From Clostridiaceae bacterium (GTDB taxonomy: Bacteria; Bacillota; Clostridia; Oscillospirales; Acutalibacteraceae), in contig JAEDIH010000034.1 of the NCBI GenBank assembly GCA_016292575.1, positions 1 through 14,977 on the forward strand: a stretch of DNA of 14,977 nucleotides, given 5' to 3'. A program made the translations under genes and the position numbers. This document shows positions 1 to 5,362 of the stretch, in pieces. Positions within the stretch are counted from its first letter, which is position 1; every line of letters starts with the position of its first letter. A model generated the notes under the pieces. That model saw nothing but the letters and a program-made list of their open reading frames with translations, was not told where the DNA came from and did no database searches.

Positions 1-31
1 CAAGTAAGATGTGCATCAAAGCGTATGCTGT

Positions 32-54
32 GATTTATTCAGAGGTTCCTTAAT
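32..54 (+). repeat. Copy 1 of a dispersed 23-bp repeat, upstream of rnhA
   Basis: This 23-base stretch ends in GGTTCCTTAAT. It matches the reverse complement of bases 517-539 at 21 of 23 positions, and the direct sequence of 531-553 at 19 of 23. It lies just upstream of the rnhA ribosome binding site. Its 3' half also forms the left arm of the hairpin at 44-77. The window begins only 31 bases to the left, so the full extent of the element cannot be judged. An extragenic palindrome of the REP/MITE kind is an inference. Confidence 0.6.
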
Positions 55-77
55 CAATCACCGATTAAGAGGTAACC
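44..77 (+). promoter_or_regulatory. Hairpin that overlaps the rnhA ribosome binding site
   Basis: Bases 49-55 (CTTAATC) pair perfectly with 63-69 (GATTAAG) around a 7-base loop. Bases 44-47 (GGTT) can pair with 74-77 (AACC), leaving a small internal loop. The Shine-Dalgarno sequence AAGAGG (67-72) lies in the 3' arm, five bases before the ATG at 78. If it forms in the mRNA, the hairpin would partly hide the ribosome binding site. The pairing is seen in the sequence; a regulatory role is inferred. Confidence 0.4.
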
Positions 78-512
78 ATGAAAGAAGTTATTATTTACAC
101 AGACGGCGCCTGCTCCGGAAATCCGGGTCCCGGAGGCTGGGGAACAATACTTGATTATAAGGGCAGACAAAAGGAACTTTCCGGCGGAGAAAGACAGACA
201 ACAAACAACCGTATGGAGCTGACAGCCGTTATCGAGGGGCTGAAAGCCCTCAAGGAAAAATGCATTGTTACGGTTATCACCGACTCAAAATATGTGTCCG
301 ACGGAATCAATCTCGGCTGGGCAAAAAGCTGGAAAGCAAACAACTGGCGCAAAAAGGACAAAAAGCCCGCGCTCAATCCCGAGCTGTGGGACGAGCTGCT
401 TTCGCTTATTGACAGCCACGTTGTCACCGTTAAATGGATCAAGGGTCATGCAGGTCACCCCGAAAACGAACGCTGCGACAAACTCGCTGTGGCTCAAAGC
501 CAAAAATTTTAA
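78..512 (+). CDS. rnhA: Ribonuclease HI
   Basis: This 144-residue RNase H type 1 enzyme cleaves the RNA strand of RNA-DNA hybrids, removing R-loops and primer remnants. The carboxylate tetrad is present: D9 in IYTDGACSGNPGPGGWG, E47 in NNRMELTAV, D69 in ITDSKYV, and D134 in the C-terminal NERCDKLA. The flexible-loop histidine is H124 (KGHAGHPEN). The basic hybrid-binding handle (WKANNWRKKDKKP, about residues 85-97) marks it as the E. coli-like RNase HI class. It is slightly shorter than the 155-residue E. coli protein at the C terminus. The ATG at 78 follows AAGAGG at 5-base spacing. It is the only + strand gene in the window, convergent with parC, with a repeat copy on each side and its own terminator. 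Confidence 0.96.
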   Translation: MKEVIIYTDGACSGNPGPGGWGTILDYKGRQKELSGGERQTTNNRMELTAVIEGLKALKEKCIVTVITDSKYVSDGINLGWAKSWKANNWRKKDKKPALNPELWDELLSLIDSHVVTVKWIKGHAGHPENERCDKLAVAQSQKF

Positions 513-516
513 TAGC

Positions 517-553
517 ATTAAGGAAGCTCTGATTAAATCTGCGGTTCCTTAAT
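517..553. repeat. Copy 2 of the dispersed repeat: a 37-bp imperfect palindrome
   Basis: Arms of 9 bp, ATTAAGGAA (517-525) and TTCCTTAAT (545-553), pair perfectly. Pairing continues inward with a few mismatches, giving about 15 of 18 matches per arm. The left half in reverse complement matches copy 1 (32-54) at 21 of 23 positions. The element starts four bases after the rnhA stop codon and lies before the rnhA terminator. Between convergent rnhA and parC it could add a terminator-like structure for either transcript. Neither side has a convincing T-run directly after it. Confidence 0.6.
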
Positions 554-559
554 TATGAA

Positions 560-614
560 GCTGTCGCATTCAGTGCTTTTTAATAAGCGTCAGAATGCGG
601 CAGCCCGTTTTTTT
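560..614 (+). terminator. Intrinsic terminator of rnhA
   Basis: A 12-bp stem is formed by 560-571 (GCTGTCGCATTC) and 593-604 (GAATGCGGCAGC), with one G-U pair. It encloses a 21-base loop that can itself form a short inner stem around GCTT/AAGC. A run of seven T (608-614) follows after CCG. The T-run ends on the last base of the convergent parC stop codon. No T-run is present in the minus direction, so this is a one-way terminator for rnhA. Confidence 0.85.
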
Positions 615-2881
615 CATTCTCCAAAGCCTTCAAACTGAAAATTGTTTTTCAGCGCTGCGTCCTCGGTGCTGAGCAGCGCGCCGGTTGAAGGCAGATTTTT
701 CGATTTATAGCGGTAGGCTTTAACAAATTCACCCTCCCTGTAATCGCGGACAAGAGAAATTCTGTTGCTCTTTTTGAGCGTCATGCAGGCAACTCCCTGC
801 GTATCCTTCATCGCCTTTGGTGAAATAAGAGCAGTATTAAAAAGCAGATATCTGCCTGCTGTTGTTTCAATAACAAGATCCTTGTCCTCATCAAGCATCA
901 TAATCTGCACAAGCGGCGATTTATCGCAATAGGCCTTTATCAGCTTTTTGCGGTTGGCCTTTGTTGCGTATGAGGAAAGATTAACCTTTGCCGCTTTTCC
1001 GTTTTCAAAAACAAAAAGCATATACCCGTTATAGCCGTTATTCAGAACGGCTGCAAAAACGGCGTTTTCGCCCTCTTCCATTGAAAGCTTTGAAGGGATG
1101 TAATCGCCGAGAACACTTGCCTTTGTGTCTGAGAAATCATTTATTTTTGCCTTGTAAACCTGATGCCTGTCTGTGAAGAAAAGTATCTCCTTAGCATTTG
1201 TTGTTTCGGTTCTCAGAACAATTTCATCGCCCTCCTTGAGCTTTTGCTCGCTGCTCATTCGAAGCGACTGCGGAGTTATCTTTTTGAAATATCCGTCTCG
1301 TGTGAAGAAAACCGTAACCGGATAATCCGGAACCTCCTGCTCCGGCTCTGTCTCCTCAAGCTCGGACGCATAGAGAATATCGCTTCGCCTTTCGATAGAA
1401 TACTTTTTGATAACCTCCTCAAGCTCTTTGATGATGACCTTTCTGATCTTTGCCTTGCTTGAGAGCGTATCCTCCATATCGGCAATGGCAGCGGTAAGGT
1501 TATCAATATCTTTCAGCCGCTTCAGAATATATTCACGGTTGAGGTGGCGCAGCTTGATTTCCGCAACGTACTCCGCCTGCGTTTTGTCAATTCCGAACTC
1601 TATCATGAGATTCGGAACAACCTCGCTTTCCTCCTCGGTATTTCTGATAACCGCAATAGCCTTGTCAATGTCAAGCAGAATCTTTTCAAGACCCTTGAGC
1701 AAATGCAGCCTGTCCTTTGCTTTTTCAAGGTCAAAGCTGATGCGTCTGAAAACACACCTGCCTCTGAAGCGTATCCACTCGATAAGAATTTCTTTAACCG
1801 AAAGAACCTTGGGATAGCCGTTGATGAGGACGTTGAAATTGCAGGAAAACGAATCCTCAAGGGGCGTGGATTTGTAAAGCTTCTGCATAAGCTTTTCCGG
1901 ATCGACTCCCCTTTTGAGGTCGATGGTAATTTTAAGACCCTGCCTGTCCGTTTCGTCGCGGATATCGCTGATTTCCTTGAAAGCTCCGCTCTTGATGCGT
2001 TCAATAATTTTGTCGATTATCGCCTCCGCCGTGGTGGTGGGCGGTATCTGATAGATATCTATGCAATTGCAGTTTTTGTCGTATTTATACTTTGCACGGA
2101 CTTTTATTGAGCCGCGACCGGTGTTATAAACGTCCTCAATCGCCTTTTTGTCATAGATAATTGTTCCTCCGCCGACAAAATCCGGCGCAATGAGCGTGTC
2201 ACTAATGTTGTGATCCTGATTTTTGATAAGCTCAATTGTTGTTTCACAAAGCTCTCTGAGGTTGAACGAGCAGATTGAACTTGCCATACCGACGGCAATT
2301 CCGAGACTGACATTGGCAAGTATTGACGGAAAAGTGACGGGAAGCAGAACAGGCTCCTTTGTTGTGCTGTCATAGTTATCAACAAAGTCAACCGTGTTCT
2401 TGTCAATATCGCGGAAAAGCTCGTTACAGACGGGTTCAAGCTTCGCCTCGGTGTATCTTGCGGCGGCGTAGTGCATATCGCGTGAATATGCCTTGCCGAA
2501 GTTTCCTTTTGAATCCACAAGCGGACACAAAAGCGTTTCGTTTCCGCGTGCAAGGCGCACCATTGTTTCATAAATTGAAGCGTCTCCGTGAGGATTAAGG
2601 CGCATTGTCTGACCGACTATATTAGCCGACTTTGTTCTTCCGGAGGAAAGGAGATTCATTTTATACATCGTATAAAGAAGCTTTCTGTGTGAGGGCTTGA
2701 GCCCGTCTATCTCCGGAATGGCTCTTGACAAAATTACGCTCATGGCATACGGCATATAATTTATCTCAAGTGCGTCAACTATCGGCTGCTCAACAATATC
2801 GCCTGCCGAGGAGATATGAGCGTGTTCAAGCAGTTCGGTGATATCGTTTGTTTTTTCAGATGTCTTTTTCTTCTTTGCCAT
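614..2881 (-). CDS. parC: Type IIA topoisomerase subunit A, topoisomerase IV-like (ParC/GyrA family)
   Basis: This 755-residue DNA cleavage and rejoining subunit partners ParE, encoded just upstream. The breakage-reunion domain spans about residues 30-500. The active-site tyrosine is Y143 in AAARYTEAKL, preceded by the NPHGDASIYE helix region (97-105). The C-terminal third (about 510-750) shows repeated strand-rich units such as VTVFFTRDGYF and EILFFTDRHQVYKA, as in the family's beta-pinwheel. The GyrA box (QRRGGKG type) is missing, which argues against gyrase and for a decatenating topoisomerase IV-like enzyme. The N terminus carries a short lysine-rich tag (MAKKKK). The residue equivalent to E. 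coli GyrA Ser83 is A101 and that for Asp87 is E105. The ATG follows GAGGAG. The gap to parE is 11 bases, so the two are cotranscribed. The exact parC versus gyrA name is uncertain because the protein is divergent. Confidence 0.88.
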   Translation of the reverse strand: MAKKKKTSEKTNDITELLEHAHISSAGDIVEQPIVDALEINYMPYAMSVILSRAIPEIDGLKPSHRKLLYTMYKMNLLSSGRTKSANIVGQTMRLNPHGDASIYETMVRLARGNETLLCPLVDSKGNFGKAYSRDMHYAAARYTEAKLEPVCNELFRDIDKNTVDFVDNYDSTTKEPVLLPVTFPSILANVSLGIAVGMASSICSFNLRELCETTIELIKNQDHNISDTLIAPDFVGGGTIIYDKKAIEDVYNTGRGSIKVRAKYKYDKNCNCIDIYQIPPTTTAEAIIDKIIERIKSGAFKEISDIRDETDRQGLKITIDLKRGVDPEKLMQKLYKSTPLEDSFSCNFNVLINGYPKVLSVKEILIEWIRFRGRCVFRRISFDLEKAKDRLHLLKGLEKILLDIDKAIAVIRNTEEESEVVPNLMIEFGIDKTQAEYVAEIKLRHLNREYILKRLKDIDNLTAAIADMEDTLSSKAKIRKVIIKELEEVIKKYSIERRSDILYASELEETEPEQEVPDYPVTVFFTRDGYFKKITPQSLRMSSEQKLKEGDEIVLRTETTNAKEILFFTDRHQVYKAKINDFSDTKASVLGDYIPSKLSMEEGENAVFAAVLNNGYNGYMLFVFENGKAAKVNLSSYATKANRKKLIKAYCDKSPLVQIMMLDEDKDLVIETTAGRYLLFNTALISPKAMKDTQGVACMTLKKSNRISLVRDYREGEFVKAYRYKSKNLPSTGALLSTEDAALKNNFQFEGFGE

Positions 2882-2892
2882 TTGTTTTCTCC

Positions 2893-4878
2893 TCAGCTGA
2901 CATCGGTCATATCAATGTACAGATGACCGAAATTTGCAATATAATCTTTTCTGCCGGCAAGATTATCGCCAAGCAGAAGATCGAATTTTTCCGCCGTTGC
3001 TTCAGCTTCGGATGGCTCGATCTTAATAAGGCGCCGCGTTGCCGGATTCATGGTTGTAAGGTTCATCATTTCCGCGTCGTTTTCACCGAGACCTTTTGAG
3101 CGCTGAATGGAATATTTTTTGTCTCCTATCTCATTGATGGCGTCGGTCTTTTCCTTTTCGGTGTATGCAAACCAGGTCTGATCTCCGCTTGTAATTTCAT
3201 ACAGCGGAGACTCGGCGATGAACACCTTTCCGGCGCTGATAAGCGACGGGGCAAGGCGATAAAGCATTGTCAGAATAAGCGTTCTGATCTGGTAGCCGTC
3301 AACATCGGCGTCGGTACAGATGATGATTTTGCTCCAGCGCAGGTTGTCCATGTTAAAGGTGACCATGTTTTTATCAGGAATATGCTTTGTTTTAACTTCA
3401 ACTCCGCAGCCGAGCACGCGGATAAGGTCAACGATAATTTCGCTCTTAAAAATTTTGTCATACTCTGATTTAAGGCAATTAAGAATTTTTCCCCTGACGG
3501 GAATCAGAGCCTGAAACTCCGAGTCACGCGCCTGCTTGCACGCGCCGAGGGCCGAATCGCCCTCCACGATGAAAAGCTCGCGGACGTTGACATCACGGCT
3601 TCGGCAGTCAACAAACTTCTGCACACGGTTGGTAAGGTCGTTGGAGGCGGAAAGCGTTTTTTTAATGCTGACCCTTGTTGCCTCTGCCTTGACACGGCTA
3701 CGCATATTGACAAGGATCTGGTCGCAAATCTTTTCCGCTTCCATTTTATTTTCAAGGAAATAAACTTCAAGCTGATGGCGCAAAAATTCCGTCATCGCCT
3801 CCTGAATAAACTTGTTTGTTATTGCCTTTTTCGTCTGATTGAGATAGGAGGTTTCGGTTGAAAACGACGAGGAAACCAGAACAAGGCAGTCCGCAACATC
3901 CTGAAACTTGATTTTTGAGTCAGACTTGCTGTATTTTCCGTTCTGCTTGAGATAGGCGTCAATCTGTGAAACAAAGGCGCTTGTTACGGCCTTTTCCGGT
4001 GAACCGCCGAACTCGAGCCAGCTTGAATTGTGGTAATATTCAATCATCTGCCTTTTGTTGCAGAACGTGAGCGCAACATTCAGCTTGACCTTATATTCGG
4101 GAAGGTCAGCTCTGTCGCGACCGGATCTGTCCGCAGTCCAGAACTGTACGGATGAAATTGCGTCCTCGCCCGCAAATTCGCGCACATAGTCCGCAATTCC
4201 GTTTTCATAGTAATATTCAAAGGTTTCAAAGCCGCCCTTGATCTGATTTTTCAGCTCAAAGCGGACGCGGCTGTTGACTATTGCCTGACGTTTGATGACC
4301 TCCTGATAATATTCAAGAGGAATGTCGATATCGGTAAAAACTTCAAGATCCGGCTTCCACCTTATGCGGCTTCCGGTATCTTTTTTTGAATATGGCTCGC
4401 TGCTCAGACCTCCGACGTTTTCGCCCTTTTCAAAGTGGAGCGTATACTTCTGCCCGTCGCGCTTGATTTCCGCATCCATATATTCGCTGGCATACTGGGT
4501 AGCACAAAGACCGAGTCCGTTGAGTCCGAGGGAGTATTCATAGCTTCCGCCGGAATTTGTTTTATACTTTCCGCCGGCGTACATCTCGCAGAAAACAAGT
4601 TCCCAGTTATATTTGCCGTATTTTTCATTGAAGCCGACGGGGATTCCGCGACCGAAATCCTGAACCTCAACCGAACCGTCAAGATATCTTGTTATTATTA
4701 TTCTGTCACCATAGCCTTCCCTTGCCTCATCTATTGAGTTTGACAGAATTTCAAACATTGAATGCTCGCAGCCCTCAATTCCGTTAGAACCGAATATTAC
4801 GGCAGGGCGCTTTCGAACTTTGTCGGCACCCTCAAGGACTTCAATGTCCTGATCGCTGTAGCCGCCTTTTTTCGCCAT
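2893..4878 (-). CDS. parE: Type IIA topoisomerase subunit B, topoisomerase IV-like (ParE/GyrB family)
   Basis: This 661-residue ATPase subunit drives strand passage with ParC. The GHKL ATPase domain has E43 and N47 (FEILSNSIDEA), D74 in DFGRGIP, and a glycine-rich lid LGLNGLG (117-123). The transducer QTK loop is at 348-350. The Toprim domain has E439 (FIVEGDSALG) and the DADVDG acidic triad D523/D525/D527, followed by QRSKGLGE (592-599). Several usually fixed positions differ: RKRPAVIFGS replaces the common RKRPGMYIGS, and VEGDSALGA replaces VEGDSAGG. This places it in a divergent branch, though the catalytic residues are intact. The length fits ParE or the shorter GyrB. The start ATG at 4878 has AAAGGA at a rather long spacing of about 12 bases. 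It is the first gene of the parE-parC unit. Confidence 0.88.
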   Translation of the reverse strand: MAKKGGYSDQDIEVLEGADKVRKRPAVIFGSNGIEGCEHSMFEILSNSIDEAREGYGDRIIITRYLDGSVEVQDFGRGIPVGFNEKYGKYNWELVFCEMYAGGKYKTNSGGSYEYSLGLNGLGLCATQYASEYMDAEIKRDGQKYTLHFEKGENVGGLSSEPYSKKDTGSRIRWKPDLEVFTDIDIPLEYYQEVIKRQAIVNSRVRFELKNQIKGGFETFEYYYENGIADYVREFAGEDAISSVQFWTADRSGRDRADLPEYKVKLNVALTFCNKRQMIEYYHNSSWLEFGGSPEKAVTSAFVSQIDAYLKQNGKYSKSDSKIKFQDVADCLVLVSSSFSTETSYLNQTKKAITNKFIQEAMTEFLRHQLEVYFLENKMEAEKICDQILVNMRSRVKAEATRVSIKKTLSASNDLTNRVQKFVDCRSRDVNVRELFIVEGDSALGACKQARDSEFQALIPVRGKILNCLKSEYDKIFKSEIIVDLIRVLGCGVEVKTKHIPDKNMVTFNMDNLRWSKIIICTDADVDGYQIRTLILTMLYRLAPSLISAGKVFIAESPLYEITSGDQTWFAYTEKEKTDAINEIGDKKYSIQRSKGLGENDAEMMNLTTMNPATRRLIKIEPSEAEATAEKFDLLLGDNLAGRKDYIANFGHLYIDMTDVS

Positions 4879-4928
4879 TATTAATCCAAATCCTTTCTTA
4901 TCCGAGCGGAAAACACAAAATCCGCCAT

Positions 4929-4941
4929 TTAACTTAGTTAA
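4929..4941. promoter_or_regulatory. Perfect 13-bp palindrome in the parE leader, possible operator
   Basis: The sequence TTAACT-T-AGTTAA is a perfect inverted repeat with a single central base. It lies about 50 bases upstream of the parE start, downstream of the best promoter candidate. It could be a regulator binding site, but in an AT-rich leader chance is also possible. I do not recognise the regulator. Confidence 0.3.
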
Positions 4942-4968
4942 CGGAACAATATATAGTACAACAGATAT

Positions 4969-4996
4969 ATTTTACACATTTTTCAAAAAAAATCAA
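4969..4996 (-). promoter_or_regulatory. Candidate promoter for parE-parC (weak)
   Basis: Read on the minus strand, TTGATT (4991-4996) and TAAAAT (4969-4974) are separated by 16 bases. They match the sigma-A consensus at 4 of 6 and 5 of 6 positions. The -35 box would share bases with the T-run of the spoVM terminator, a compact end-to-start arrangement. The surrounding 4942-4992 region is very AT-rich, so other placements (for example TATATT further down) cannot be excluded. A promoter is expected here because a terminator precedes parE. Confidence 0.35.
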
Positions 4997-5014
4997 GAGG
5001 CTCATTTGAGCCTC
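4985..5014 (-). terminator. Intrinsic terminator of the priA-to-spoVM operon
   Basis: On the minus strand a perfect 7-bp stem (GAGGCTC, AAAT loop, GAGCCTC; bases 4997-5014) is followed by TTGA and then eight T (4985-4992). The first two stem bases are the last two bases of the spoVM TGA stop codon (5013-5015), so the terminator begins inside the stop. It separates the long operon from parE-parC. Confidence 0.88.
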
Positions 5015-5099
5015 AGGAAGCGTCGGTATCCTTAATCTTAAAAATCAGCTTTAAAATGCCCCGCAAGGCTTTCGGACTTTTGATAACAACAACTTTCAT
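5013..5099 (-). CDS. spoVM: Stage V sporulation protein SpoVM (28 residues)
   Basis: This 28-residue amphipathic peptide begins MKVVVIKSPKALRGILK and ends KDTDAS. Compared with my recollection of B. subtilis SpoVM (26 residues, MKFYTIKLPKFLGGIV...), it keeps M1, K2, I6, K7, P9, K10, L12, G14 and I15. P9 is the residue known to matter for recognition of curved membrane. SpoVM sits on the forespore outer membrane and anchors SpoIVA to start spore coat assembly. A strong ribosome site, GGGAGGT (5107-5113), lies 7 bases before the ATG. It is the last gene of the operon. Its place downstream of prpC-prkC-rsgA matches the B. subtilis neighbourhood, which strongly supports the call. It is too short for most gene finders. 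Confidence 0.9.
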   Translation of the reverse strand: MKVVVIKSPKALRGILKLIFKIKDTDAS

Positions 5100-5126
5100 C
5101 TGCAAGACCTCCCGAAAAAATATGAG

Positions 5127-5276
5127 CTATCTTGAGCACGAAATCACGCCGAGAATTACAAGCATTATTGCAAGAATAAACAGCATGATCTTTGTTGGAA
5201 AGCACAAGGCAAGCAGAAGTCCGGCTCCGAAAGCGGCAAAAACAAGTCCCCTGTTGGCGTTCCTCGAGTCGCGCAT
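5127..5276 (-). CDS. Small two-helix membrane protein of unknown function, between rsgA and spoVM
   Basis: A 49-codon frame encodes a short charged N terminus (MRDSRNANRG), then a hydrophobic segment at about residues 11-26 (rich in Gly/Ala/Leu), a turn (PTK, 27-29), a second hydrophobic segment at 30-46, and a CSR end. This predicts a helical hairpin in the membrane. The ATG at 5276 has AAAGGA 8 bases upstream. An in-frame TTG at 5294 has no ribosome site and is less likely. The gene ends 27 bases before spoVM and lies 76 bases after rsgA, downstream of a near-consensus promoter, so the two small genes are probably cotranscribed. I do not recognise a named family. A sporulation or envelope role is only suggested by position. 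Confidence 0.7.
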   Translation of the reverse strand: MRDSRNANRGLVFAAFGAGLLLALCFPTKIMLFILAIMLVILGVISCSR

Positions 5277-5333
5277 ACCATCAATCCTTTGCAATATTAT
5301 TTGCCGGGCATTCTTTTGCTCAGGCTCAATAAT

Positions 5334-5362
5334 ATTATACGGAGAAACGATTTTATTGTGAA
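5334..5362 (-). promoter_or_regulatory. Near-consensus promoter at the 3' end of rsgA, for the small membrane gene and spoVM
   Basis: On the minus strand TTCACA (5357-5362) and TATAAT (5334-5339) are separated by exactly 17 bases. That is 5 of 6 and 6 of 6 matches to the sigma-A consensus. The -35 box is in the last codons of rsgA (stop at 5353-5355). Transcription would start near 5327, giving a leader of about 50 bases before the ATG at 5276. The same stretch can be read as a sporulation sigma-E-like pair (TCACAAT, 13 bases, CGTATAAT), with lower match quality. Which sigma factor uses it is open. Confidence 0.6.

Noticed and set aside
1544..2110. A 188-codon open frame on the + strand inside parC
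   Set aside because: It lies fully antisense to the conserved breakage-reunion domain, and its translation has no recognisable motif. It is a codon-bias shadow, like the other antisense frames here.
614..4878. Naming the pair gyrA/gyrB
   Set aside because: No GyrA box (QRRGGKG-like) is visible in the C-terminal domain, and the pair is not in a dnaA-recF context. Topoisomerase IV-like is the safer call, though divergence leaves some doubt.
4960..4975. A second NrdR-like box 16 bases from the first
   Set aside because: It shares the ATATAT core, but most outer positions disagree with the consensus. An AT-rich promoter region explains it as well.
5056..5361. A 101-codon open frame on the + strand between spoVM and rsgA
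   Set aside because: It is antisense to spoVM and the 49-residue gene, both of which have strong ribosome sites and sensible proteins. The + frame has no ribosome site and no recognisable composition.
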